64,000 bases of DNA from Anaerolineales bacterium (GTDB lineage: Bacteria > Chloroflexota > Anaerolineae > Anaerolineales > Villigracilaceae): assembly GCA_023382595.1 (NCBI GenBank), contig JAHDWB010000007.1, forward strand, positions 62,001 to 126,000, read 5' to 3'. Numbering within the stretch: the first letter of the stretch is position 1; every line of letters begins with the position of its first letter. The position numbers were made by a program, and so were the translations under genes. Shown in pieces: positions 17,901 to 24,869 of this stretch. Under the pieces are notes generated by a model. The model was not told the DNA's origin. It made no database searches and was given only the letters and a program-made list of their open reading frames with translations.

Positions 17901-19068
17901 CGTCATCCATCGTCATGCCGGATGAGATGGCATGCATCAATCGCGCGGCAAGGTTAACCGCATCGCCGTTTATTGTGTATTCCCTGCGGGTTTCATTGCC
18001 GATTACGCCGCAGAAGACGCGCCCCGTGGCAATGCCGATGTAACAGTGCAAGCCCTCTGCCGTGATGGCATTGTAAATATCCTCAGCCGCCAGTACGCCG
18101 CGCAGGGGATCATCTTCATGAGAGAATGGCGGCAGTCCAAAACCGGCAAGCAGCGAAACCCCTTTATCGTCCACCACGATCTTGTTCATGCTGCCTTCGT
18201 AGCGGTAGATCGCGCCTTGCAGGATCTGCGCAGCTTTTTGCGCATAGGCAGGGTCGGTTCCCTGTGTGAGTTCCGGGATGTTGATGAACAGGCTGGTAAC
18301 GCGCCTCAATTCTGCAAGCCAGTCCGACTGCCCCGCATCGATCCGTTTTGCGATGGCGCCGGGGATGTATGACCTCAATGCCGGGATACAATCCTCATCC
18401 AATTGGATGGAATGCACCGCCTCCGGCTCGACCTTTGAATTGATACCGGTTACGAGCACATGCCCACCCTGAACCGTTTCGCCTGCCGCGTGGACCTTGA
18501 GCAATTCCCACGCCTCCGGCGAAGCGATGATCATCCCGGGGGGAAGCGCGTCCTGCGCGCGGCTGATCTGCTCGATCGGATCCCCCGTGACAACGACCTC
18601 CCAGCGGTTGAAGATTCCCCCAAGTCCTGCCAATGCGATCGGTCCCGCCGTCAGCGCGATGCGCATGTGGAGCGAGCGGTCTCCTGCGCGGAAATTTTCC
18701 AGTGTTGCGCGCGCCTCGAGCGCGGTCTGCGCCGCGAGTTGACACGCTTTTTCCAGATCCCCGGACCAGATCACGAGCAACCCATCTCCGGCGAATTTGA
18801 TGATATCCCCTCCGTATTTTGTGATGATGCTGATCCATTGACCGTAGAAATCATTGAGGATCGCGGAAATATCCTCCGCCCCGGATGGACCTCGTGCTGC
18901 AAATTCCTCCGTCAATGCCGTGAAGCCCGAAATGTCCACAAAAAGGACCGCTGCCTGGCTTAGTTGGGTGAACGGCTTGGTTGGCGGTGCGGAATCAAGC
19001 GCAATGCGGTTTTGTAAGATAGTGGGGATGTAACTTCTTAGCGTATTGATCAGGGATGCGGACTTCAT
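14965..19068 (-). CDS. Tandem nucleotidyl cyclase - AAA ATPase - TPR protein, soluble adenylyl cyclase (ADCY10)-like
   Basis: 1367 aa, no membrane helices. The N-terminus carries two class III cyclase domains. The first (about 35-200) has both metal Asp residues, in FVDISGFTAL and FAGDGLLVIW. In the second (about 240-420) the first Asp is replaced (FINIPEL) and only VVDDKG remains, so it looks like the non-catalytic partner. An AAA/NACHT-like ATPase follows, with Walker A VIEGEAGLGKSRL near 465 and Walker B ALVIEDVQWLD near 580. About 600 residues of TPR-like helices complete the protein. This order matches mammalian sAC, in which C1 is catalytic and C2 degenerate. Predicted to make cAMP (or act as a scaffold) in response to a cytoplasmic signal. 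TATAAT lies at 19094-19089. Confidence 0.85.
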   Translation of the reverse strand: MKSASLINTLRSYIPTILQNRIALDSAPPTKPFTQLSQAAVLFVDISGFTALTEEFAARGPSGAEDISAILNDFYGQWISIITKYGGDIIKFAGDGLLVIWSGDLEKACQLAAQTALEARATLENFRAGDRSLHMRIALTAGPIALAGLGGIFNRWEVVVTGDPIEQISRAQDALPPGMIIASPEAWELLKVHAAGETVQGGHVLVTGINSKVEPEAVHSIQLDEDCIPALRSYIPGAIAKRIDAGQSDWLAELRRVTSLFINIPELTQGTDPAYAQKAAQILQGAIYRYEGSMNKIVVDDKGVSLLAGFGLPPFSHEDDPLRGVLAAEDIYNAITAEGLHCYIGIATGRVFCGVIGNETRREYTINGDAVNLAARLMHAISSGMTMDDGSPVNIICDTNTYEAAISRVDFTSLAPIRVRGKAYPVTVHVPQERHAKGMTHVPLTDMIGRENERFALAEALRALVTKESRAMVIEGEAGLGKSRLVEELFRQADAMNVNILLGLGEAIEQNTPYQVWKDISRKIYNLNEQESSSEQKVSFEKATSKDPGLRERAPLLSAVFPFVIPDNEHTQNVVGDARANAMHQLIIEQLMRVASNAPTALVIEDVQWLDSGSWALLKLVAQRVHPLLIVITARPMGINAPMEFNTILDMSSTRYLPLAPLGDADIETLLCQRLNVKKLPNELVTFIRNKAEGHPFYSEELAYALRDNGFIKIQGNECRITSTAGTLDELNLPGSLEGVITSRIDKMPPSHQLTLKVASVIGRVFALRELCAIYPIKSELEALPEYLTHLEKQELTILDTPDPEITYLFKHIITQEVAYNLLLFSQRRSLHRAIAEWYENAFLQDIVTYYPVLAHHWKQADVPQKAVEYLEKSGEMAFRNGAYKEAIRFFTQALEKVEVFRDAAVPPLKQAYWLRSIGEAQIGLGDLDTARQSFRKAAALLKRPSPATKTGVLLGLLHQWFVQNLHRKFPSFFIGRLKEKDAEVQEIAQIYTHLGTINYLKLESLPMLHHALASLNLSEDGGSMSPARVWALGSASAIYGVIPNHSLAKHYAEQALRASEQVNNPRSQMWTYLAVGAYQLGMAEWEQSRTAILKMKELALSTSDSRLEGDAEIVLAGLEYYRGGDFKSCQVIYDNLMAQAKKSGNLLHLTWATYGYSFLHLVRGKFEQALETAKDGETLDPTPINVAHLNCIRAMANWRLGRDEQAVQNLANAMPILESLPPQVYSLLVAYRIAAQVTFEIWEQGKTFHVPGWSTAPEIHKTVVKLLRLLRKFKPAFPIAEPSYLYFEGMQKWMEGKQDAAFKKWRTSAETARKSSMPWEEANALREIGKHSTGEPRREHLQKAFDLFSSSHAKYDAGETKKMLEI

Positions 19069-19126
19069 TCACAAATACCTTGCCTGACATTATATCCCAG
19101 TATGCCAGCCTCCTTTTTTAGCAATA

Positions 19127-19158
19127 AAAAAGCATCCAGAGATGTGAACTCTGGACGC
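19127..19158 (-). terminator. Terminator of glnA
   Basis: On the minus strand GCGTCCAGAG, a 7-nt loop and CTCTGGATGC (one G-T pair), followed by TTTTTT. It isolates glnA from the downstream cyclase gene. Confidence 0.88.
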
Positions 19159-19181
19159 TATTAAGCCAACGATTCGAAAGT

Positions 19182-20522
19182 TTACGCAGTTTCCATATAG
19201 CGTTCGATCTCGTAATCGGACACGCGCAGGCGGTACTCGTCCCATTCTTCCAGTTTCGCGCGCATATACGCCTCGTACGTGGCGGGTTCCAGTGCAGCCT
19301 TCAGCACGTCGTCCTTCTCCAATTCAGCCAGCGCCTGACCCAGCGAGCCGGGCAGTTCGGTCACGCCGAGTTTGGTGCGTTCTTCCTTGTTCAAATCGTA
19401 CAGGTTGATGTTGTTGAGCGGTTTTGGAGCGGTCAAATTGCGGTCGATGCCATCCAGCGCGGCGGCGAGCATCACCGTGAATGCCAGATACGGGTTGGAT
19501 GCCGGATCGGGGAAGCGCAGTTCGGCGCGGACGGATTTGTCGCGTCCTTCGGTGTAGCGCGGAATGCGGATCAGTGCCGAGCGGTTCTGCTGTGCCCAGC
19601 CGATATACACAGGCGCTTCATAGCCCGGAACCAAACGCTTGTACGAATTGACCGTCGGAGCGACCACCGCCGCGAGCGCGCGGGCGTGCTCCAACTGACC
19701 GGCGATGAACGAATACGCCAGTTTGGACAGTTTCGCCTCGTCCTTGGCGTCGAAGAACAAGTTTTCGCCCGTCTTAATATCGAAGAGGGACTGGTGACAG
19801 TGCATGCCGGAGCCGTTGATGCCGTACACAGGTTTGGGCATGAACGAAGCGATGAGTCCGTGCTGGGCGGCGATCGCTTTCACAGTGTATTTCAAGGTCA
19901 ACACGTTGTCAGCCGCCTTGAGCGCGTCGGCGTAGCGGAAATCAATTTCATGCTGACCGAGCGCAACTTCATGATGACCGACCTCCACATCCAATCCCAT
20001 GCTGTCGAGCGCATCCATCAACGCGGTGCGGACAACGACCGCCTCATCGAAAGACGAGAAATCGAAGTAGCCGCCCGTATCGTGGGGGACAGGGTGAATG
20101 CCGTGCCCGTTCCCGCCTTTGAACAGGAAGAACTCCGGTTCGGGACCAATGTTGAACTTCCACCCGCGGTCGGCGATCTTCTTCAACATGCGCTTCAACG
20201 TCCCGCGCGGATCGCCCTCGAAGGGCGTGCCGTCCGGCATGAAGATATCGCAGAACACACGCGCGCGGCGCGACTCGGGCGAAGACCACGGCAGCACCGC
20301 ATAGGTGTCCGTATCGATCTTCAGGCGCATATCACTTTCCTGAATGCGCGCAAAGCCCTCCACCGACGAGCCGTCGAACCATGCGCCGTCCTCCAGCACG
20401 CCTTCGAGATGACGGACCGGCATATCCACGCTTTTGACCGACCCCATCACATCCGTGAACTGGAGCGACAGGAACTTGACATTATCTTCCTTTACACGTT
20501 TGAGCAGATCTTTTCCGTCCAT
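19182..20522 (-). CDS. glnA: Glutamine synthetase type I
   Basis: 446 aa, the short GSI-alpha length without the ~25-residue insertion of GSI-beta. Signatures: WFDGSSVEGF near 50, PEPEFFLF near 130, HHEVALGQHEIDF near 190, the ATP-site GSGMHCHQSLF near 240, NSYKRLVPGYEAP near 300 and RFPDPASNPYLAF near 345. It makes glutamine from glutamate, ammonia and ATP. A Tyr is present in the NINLYDL segment that corresponds to the adenylylation loop of GSI-beta, but no GlnE is visible here; feedback inhibition is more usual in the alpha group. ATG has AAGGAG upstream. Confidence 0.97.
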   Translation of the reverse strand: MDGKDLLKRVKEDNVKFLSLQFTDVMGSVKSVDMPVRHLEGVLEDGAWFDGSSVEGFARIQESDMRLKIDTDTYAVLPWSSPESRRARVFCDIFMPDGTPFEGDPRGTLKRMLKKIADRGWKFNIGPEPEFFLFKGGNGHGIHPVPHDTGGYFDFSSFDEAVVVRTALMDALDSMGLDVEVGHHEVALGQHEIDFRYADALKAADNVLTLKYTVKAIAAQHGLIASFMPKPVYGINGSGMHCHQSLFDIKTGENLFFDAKDEAKLSKLAYSFIAGQLEHARALAAVVAPTVNSYKRLVPGYEAPVYIGWAQQNRSALIRIPRYTEGRDKSVRAELRFPDPASNPYLAFTVMLAAALDGIDRNLTAPKPLNNINLYDLNKEERTKLGVTELPGSLGQALAELEKDDVLKAALEPATYEAYMRAKLEEWDEYRLRVSDYEIERYMETA

Positions 20523-20583
20523 TGTTTATTTCTCCTTTTTGATTTTTTATGCTGTAATTTTCATTCGACGTTACGAACACTGG

Positions 20584-21504
20584 TCACTCTCCACGGACAA
20601 CCTCCTTCGCCTCCTTCTGGACCCGAGGCTTGCTTCTGCTATTAATGAACATGACCGACCCGATGATGATCGCTGTCGCCAGCCAGATGCGCGGCTCCAG
20701 CGGTTCATTTCCAAACCAGTTTCCGAGCAACACCGCCACGATCGGGTTGACGTAGGCATACGTCGCCACCAGCGAGATCGGCGCATTTTGCAGCAGCCAG
20801 CCATATGCGACGAACCCGATCAGCGAACCGATGAAGATTAGGTACAGCACGCCGTAGATCGAACGCGCCGACACGGCAGTGACATCCCAGCCGTTCAATT
20901 CACCCGTCAACCCGGAAACGATGAACAAGCCGATACTGCCCATTAACATCTGCGCGCCGGTGGACATCAACACGGATTTTGGCAGGTCGGCATTTTTGCT
21001 GTAGATCGATCCGCTCGCCCACAACAGACAGGCAGACAACAGGGCGATGATGCCAAAGATATTGAGCGAGGTCCCATCCGTGTTGGATGGACCGACGAGG
21101 ATATAGATGCCTGTGAACCCGATCAAAATGCCGAGCATGGCTTGCCAGTTTGGCTTCACACCGCCCGGACGGACGGCTTCCCCGATCACCAGAAATATCG
21201 GCACGGAACCAATGATGAGCGCCGCGATACCCGAGGGGATGAACTGCTCCGCCCAAGAGACCAATCCATTGCCGCCGAGCAGGAGCAGGTTGCCGATGAT
21301 GGCGGTGGAGATCCATTGTTTTCGCGTAGGCATTGCCACGCCTGCCGAACGCTGCCAAATGACCAGGATGATGCCCGAAGCCAGAAACCTGACCGCCGCA
21401 TGGAAGAACGGCGGGATGGTCTCGATGGCGACTTTGATGCCCAGATAGGTCGAACCCCAGACGATGTAAAGAGCCAGTAAAGCGATCCAGGTTTTTGTTT
21501 TCAT
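20584..21504 (-). CDS. EamA-family (drug/metabolite) transporter, YedA/RhaT-like
   Basis: 306 aa, two five-helix EamA repeats giving about ten membrane helices. The start WIALLALYIVWGSTYLGIKVAI and the following FFHAAVRFLASG are typical of the YedA/PecM-like DMT exporters. Predicted to export a metabolite or amino acid across the cytoplasmic membrane; the substrate cannot be deduced. The ATG at 21504 has AAGGAAA at good spacing; ten extra in-frame residues upstream are rejected because they overlap a repeat. It lies between glnA and the AraC-MGMT gene on the same strand. Confidence 0.88.
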   Translation of the reverse strand: MKTKTWIALLALYIVWGSTYLGIKVAIETIPPFFHAAVRFLASGIILVIWQRSAGVAMPTRKQWISTAIIGNLLLLGGNGLVSWAEQFIPSGIAALIIGSVPIFLVIGEAVRPGGVKPNWQAMLGILIGFTGIYILVGPSNTDGTSLNIFGIIALLSACLLWASGSIYSKNADLPKSVLMSTGAQMLMGSIGLFIVSGLTGELNGWDVTAVSARSIYGVLYLIFIGSLIGFVAYGWLLQNAPISLVATYAYVNPIVAVLLGNWFGNEPLEPRIWLATAIIIGSVMFINSRSKPRVQKEAKEVVRGE

Positions 21505-21526
21505 TTGTTTCCTTATTGTTGATTTG

Positions 21527-21593
21527 TAGGTCACGCTTTGAGCGTGACCGTTTTGAACGTGACCATTTTGTCATGTTGCAAGCATGATCTACG
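21527..21593. repeat. Inverted pair of GTAG-headed hairpins (REP/BIME-like)
   Basis: On the plus strand GTAG is followed by GTCACGCT-TTG-AGCGTGAC. On the minus strand GTAG is followed by a TCATG ... CATGA hairpin. The minus-strand GTAG contains the TAG stop codon of the AraC-MGMT gene. This layout is that of REP pairs used by REP-associated transposases. Coordinates are good to about 1 nt. Confidence 0.6.
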
Positions 21594-22425
21594 GATTAAG
21601 TTCTTTTACCAATATTGCCTTCTTGCGCGCCGAGCCGTACATGTAATTTCCAAACTCGCCGCTCTTGCGGATCACGCGGTGGCAGGGGATCAGATATGCG
21701 ATGGGATTGTCTCCCACGGCGGTTCCCACTGCGCGGACGGCTTTCGGTCTGCCGATCTGCGCGGCGATGTGCTCGTACGTGGTCACTGCTCCGGCGGGGA
21801 TGTTGAGCAGCGCCTCCCAGACCTTGATCTGGAAATTGGTCCCGCGCAGATGAAGCTTGAGAGGTGTATCAGGCATCCCCGAGGAGAAGATGCGTGTGAC
21901 CAGCGGAGCGGTCGCCCGGTAGTCTTCGATCATCACAGCCTGCTTCCAGTGGTCCGCGAGATAGTCAATCGAAGTGCCTTCGCCGCCTTCCACAAATCCG
22001 AGGTGGCAGATGCCGCGCTCGGTGGTGGCGATCAGACATTTCCCGAACGGCGTGGGGTGAATGCCGTAGCGGATGGTCAGCCCTGCGCCGCGTGTTTTGT
22101 ACTCGCCCGGGGTGACGGCTTCGGTATTGATGAAGAGATCGTGCAGGCGTCCCAGGCTCGAAAGTCCGACTTGATGCGTGGCGTCCAATAAATTTTCGGA
22201 CTTGTCGAGCAGTTCCTTGGCGTGTTCCTTCGTCAGGAATTGCATGAAGCGTTTGGGGCTGATGCCCGCCCAGCGGGTGAAGATGCGCTGGAAATGATAC
22301 TCGCTCATCCCGACCGCCGAGGCGATCTCCTTCAACTCGGGTTGCTGCCGCGCGTTGGCTTCGATGTATCGGATGGCTTGGTCGATCAGTGTATAGTGTT
22401 GGTAAGGTACGGTTTGGTTTTCCAT
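21589..22425 (-). CDS. Bifunctional AraC-type regulator / methylated-DNA-cysteine S-methyltransferase
   Basis: 279 aa. An N-terminal AraC helix-turn-helix pair (about 10-105: ELKEIASAVGMSEYHFQRIF ... HQVGLSSLGRLHDLF) is fused to an O6-alkylguanine-DNA alkyltransferase domain with the active-site PCHR (LIPCHRVIRK) near 250 and the arginine-finger segment RAVGTA before it. It repairs O6-methylguanine by suicidal transfer to the Cys. The N-terminal Ada methylphosphotriester Cys4 domain is absent, so self-activation by that route is not expected. The ATG at 22425 has AAGGAG 8 nt upstream. A longer frame to 22563 runs into a terminator and is rejected. Confidence 0.9.
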   Translation of the reverse strand: MENQTVPYQHYTLIDQAIRYIEANARQQPELKEIASAVGMSEYHFQRIFTRWAGISPKRFMQFLTKEHAKELLDKSENLLDATHQVGLSSLGRLHDLFINTEAVTPGEYKTRGAGLTIRYGIHPTPFGKCLIATTERGICHLGFVEGGEGTSIDYLADHWKQAVMIEDYRATAPLVTRIFSSGMPDTPLKLHLRGTNFQIKVWEALLNIPAGAVTTYEHIAAQIGRPKAVRAVGTAVGDNPIAYLIPCHRVIRKSGEFGNYMYGSARKKAILVKELNP

Positions 22426-22543
22426 ATCAATCTCCTTTTGGTCCGGGAGATTGTATTTGGCATTGTTTGAAGAGACGACCCGTTTCTTGCTCATTTTTTC
22501 TCGCTTTTTATGAAACCTGTCTGGCTTGCTCGTGGAAATAAAA

Positions 22544-22571
22544 AAACAGGTATGCTTGGGCATACCTGTTT
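22544..22571 (-). terminator. Terminator ending the candidate structured RNA
   Basis: A 12-bp stem AAACAGGTATGC / GCATACCTGTTT with a 4-nt loop, followed on the minus strand by seven T. Confidence 0.9.
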
Positions 22572-22866
22572 AAATACACAGCCGTATTAAAAAGTAATGC
22601 CCTTCCAACGCACCCCAGACAAACGATACCACAACAGGTTTGCCTGTTCACTGCGGTCACCTTGTGCCATGCGTCGCCGCGTGGTTTTCGGTGCCGAGCC
22701 GCAGAGTTTTTTTAAACTCCTTTGCTCAAATCCGCTTGCTTTGGAAGGGAGAAGGAAGCCAGTGAACTGGCTCCAGAGGCATCCGCTGATCTATCCGATT
22801 TTCTTGCCTTTGAAAGGCAATTAGCGTCCCGTTCGCACGGGAGAACCTCCACCTCGTGATCCCGCT

Positions 22867-22901
22867 GGTGGTTGAGTAACGCGAAGCGCGTATCGAAACC
22901 A
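22867..22901. repeat. Palindromic repeat, GGTTGAGTA/CGTATCGAAACC family (single copy)
   Basis: GGTGGTTGAGTAACG joined to the inverted CGCGTATCGAAACCA half. Same family as the copies in the helicase gene and next to gatC. It lies inside the candidate structured RNA. Confidence 0.8.
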
Positions 22902-22963
22902 AAGGGGACCCAGCCGCTATATCTCCGTTATTCAATTATCATCCCGACCTCACAATGGCGGCG

Positions 22964-22992
22964 ATTTTACCCGCATGGTGCGGGTTCGTCAA
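22964..22992 (-). promoter_or_regulatory. Promoter of the candidate structured RNA
   Basis: On the minus strand TTGACG (22992-22987), 17-bp spacer, TAAAAT (22969-22964). Start expected near 22957. It diverges from the amine oxidase promoter 16 bp away. Confidence 0.75.
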
Positions 22993-23007
22993 GTGCCAAA
23001 TAGGTGA

Positions 23008-23036
23008 TTGAATTTTAAATACGGTACAGGTAATAT
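23008..23036 (+). promoter_or_regulatory. Promoter of the amine oxidase gene
   Basis: TTGAAT (23008-23013), 17-bp spacer, TAATAT (23031-23036). The coding start is 30 nt further on. Confidence 0.7.
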
Positions 23037-23065
23037 GAATAGTACTTTTCTAAACGGAGGCAGAG

Positions 23066-24484
23066 ATGGCGGACTATCCTGTTGGGGATTATCTTGACGT
23101 TGTGAAACAGGGGCTGGGGAAAAAATTCCAGAACGGCACACCCAAAAAAGTGATCATCGTCGGCGCGGGTCTGGCGGGACTTGCCGCCGGGTACGCGTTG
23201 CAGGAAGCGGGTCATACCGTGGAGATACTCGAGGCGCAGCACCGTATTGGCGGCAGGATCTACACCCTGCGCGAACCCTTTGCCCAGGGCTTGTACGGCG
23301 AAGCGGGCGCGATGCGCATTCCGCGCTCGCACGAATTGACGATGGCATACATCGAAAAATTCGGCTTGCAAACCCAGGATTTCGTGATGGGCAATCCGCA
23401 GACCTATGTGCATATCGGCGGAGTGAAGCGCCGCATGGCGGACGTACAGGCGAACCCCGACCTGCTCGGCTTTGAGACATCCGCGGGTGAAAAGGGTAAA
23501 CTGGCGGGCGATCTGTGGGATGCGGCGATCCGTCCGCTGGCGGAACGGGTGGAGAAGGAAGGCTGGGACGGCGTGGTCGCCGAATATGACCAGTATTCCG
23601 TGCGCGAGTTTCTCGAATGGATCGGCTGGTCGGAAGGGCTGATCGAGATGTTCGGTCTGCTCAACAATCAGGAAGCCGTGATGAACTCGTCCTTCCTCGA
23701 ATTGTTCCGCGAGGACAGCGGCAATTACTACACCAATATGTGCGAGATCGTCGGCGGTATGGACAACCTGCCGCATGCCTTCCTGCCCGCCTTAAGTGCG
23801 CACATCCGCTACGGCGCGAAGATGACCGCCATCGACCAGACGCCCGATGAAGCCGTCATCCACTATCGCACGCCTGCAGGTGACTTCGAAACGCGCGCGG
23901 ACTTTGCCATCATCACCGTCCCGTTCCCCGTTCTGCGCCATGTGGAAGTGCTCAAGCCGTTCTCGCGTGCCAAACAACGCGCCATCCGCCAGTTGCATTA
24001 CGATGCCTCCGCCAAGATATTCTTCCAGACCCGCAGCCGCTTCTGGGAAACGGACGAGGGCATCTACGGCGGCGGCACGGTCACTGACCTTGCCATCCGC
24101 AATTTGTTCTACACCAGCTACGGGAAGGAAACGGGACGCGGCATTTTGCTTGCCAGCTACACCTGGTCCGAGGATGCCCAACGCTGGGGATCGCTCCCGC
24201 CGCACGAGCGCATCGAACAGGCGTTGGAAAATGTCGCGGTCGTTCATCCGCAGGTGACGGCGGAGTTCGAAGCGGGCGCATCGCATATGTGGCATGACGA
24301 TCCCTTTGCGGGCGGCGCGTTCGCGTTGTTCGATCCCGGTCAACAGACCCTGCTTCACGATGAGATCGTCAAACCCGAAGGTCGCATCTATTTTGCGGGC
24401 GAGCACGCATCGCTCTATCATGCCTGGATCCAGGGCGCGTTCGAGTCCGGCTTGCACGCCGCGATCGACATTCACAGGAAATAA
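23066..24484 (+). CDS. FAD-dependent amine oxidase (L-amino-acid/monoamine oxidase family)
   Basis: 472 aa. The dinucleotide-binding motif VIIVGAGLAGLAAGYALQ (residues about 29-46) and EILEAQHRIGGRIYT just after are the FAD signature of the flavin amine oxidase family; GEAGAMRIPRSH is close to the L-amino-acid oxidase pattern. The C-terminal RIYFAGEHASLYHAWIQGAFESG matches the second FAD-contact motif. It oxidatively deaminates an amine or amino acid, yielding peroxide. No signal peptide, so cytoplasmic. GGAGG is 6 nt before the ATG. Monocistronic: own promoter and terminator. Confidence 0.9.
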   Translation: MADYPVGDYLDVVKQGLGKKFQNGTPKKVIIVGAGLAGLAAGYALQEAGHTVEILEAQHRIGGRIYTLREPFAQGLYGEAGAMRIPRSHELTMAYIEKFGLQTQDFVMGNPQTYVHIGGVKRRMADVQANPDLLGFETSAGEKGKLAGDLWDAAIRPLAERVEKEGWDGVVAEYDQYSVREFLEWIGWSEGLIEMFGLLNNQEAVMNSSFLELFREDSGNYYTNMCEIVGGMDNLPHAFLPALSAHIRYGAKMTAIDQTPDEAVIHYRTPAGDFETRADFAIITVPFPVLRHVEVLKPFSRAKQRAIRQLHYDASAKIFFQTRSRFWETDEGIYGGGTVTDLAIRNLFYTSYGKETGRGILLASYTWSEDAQRWGSLPPHERIEQALENVAVVHPQVTAEFEAGASHMWHDDPFAGGAFALFDPGQQTLLHDEIVKPEGRIYFAGEHASLYHAWIQGAFESGLHAAIDIHRK

Positions 24485-24700
24485 AAAAAGACGGGATGTT
24501 GAAAACATCCCGTCCGTTTTTGCGGGGACCCCGCTTATGCCGTGTACTGCTGGGTTTTGAACCTGCTTTCGCAGGTGGGTCCTGACCGGGAAACGCCGCC
24601 TTGGCTCAGGCCTATCGCGTTATTTCCTTTGAGATAAGGACCCTAAAAGGGGGTGTTGGCTCAAAACGTGATGGCAATAATCACGGGCACAGCAGGGTTA
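24483..24700 (-). ncRNA. Candidate structured RNA of about 215 nt with a three-way junction
   Basis: No credible gene lies between asnS and the amine oxidase gene. On the plus-strand numbering, GGGT (24577-24580) pairs with ACCC (24640-24643), enclosing two helices that abut exactly: CCTGACC (24581-24587) with GGCTCAGG (24603-24610), and CCTATC (24611-24616) with GATAAGG (24633-24639). Outside are a perfect ACCTGC-TTTC-GCAGGT hairpin (24561-24576) and GTGAT/ATCAC (24668-24685). The minus strand has TATAAG at 24711-24706 and ends in a strong terminator. A plus-strand RNA is less likely because no promoter fits. I considered 6S RNA but could not support it. Confidence 0.55.
24490..24518. terminator. 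Bidirectional terminator
   Basis: GACGGGATGTT / AACATCCCGTC with a 3-nt loop. T-rich on the plus side (amine oxidase) and seven T on the minus side (candidate RNA). Confidence 0.92.
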
Positions 24701-24812
24701 CAATTCTTATACCATACTCCATAGTGCGATGGAATATAAAGATTAAACTTTGCTCTTAACAAAAATATTGATTTCCCAATGACTTTGTGATATATATATT
24801 GGAGGAAGAAAG

Positions 24813-24843
24813 ACATCCCCGCCGCTTCATACGACGGGGATGT
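24813..24843 (-). terminator. Terminator of asnS
   Basis: On the minus strand ACATCCCCGTCG / GCGGCGGGGATGT around a short loop, followed by CTTTCTT. Separates asnS from the candidate RNA downstream. Confidence 0.85.
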
Positions 24844-24869
24844 TTGATTCTGTTTTCTGGGGATTTCTG

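Larger units (their letters stand above)
22540..22957 (-). ncRNA. Candidate structured RNA of about 415 nt, family unknown
   Basis: Between the AraC-MGMT gene and the amine oxidase gene lies a stretch with no credible reading frame. On the minus strand it has a promoter (22992-22964), many short hairpins and an intrinsic terminator (22571-22544). Hairpins include TCCCGT-GCGA-ACGGGA, GCCAG-TTCA-CTGGC, AACAGG-CAAA-CCTGTT and a TTGCCTTT/AAAGGCAA arm. I looked for RNase P, tmRNA, SRP and 6S signatures and found none convincing. It could also be a long 5' leader of the AraC-MGMT gene ending in an attenuator. One copy of the GGTTGAGTA-type palindrome sits inside it. Confidence 0.6.

Noticed and set aside
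22540-22957. RNase P RNA, tmRNA, SRP RNA or 6S RNA for the first orphan RNA
   Set aside because: None of the hallmark sequences (GAGGAAAGUCC, tag reading frame with Ala-Ala stop, GGAAGCAGC) could be found on either strand.
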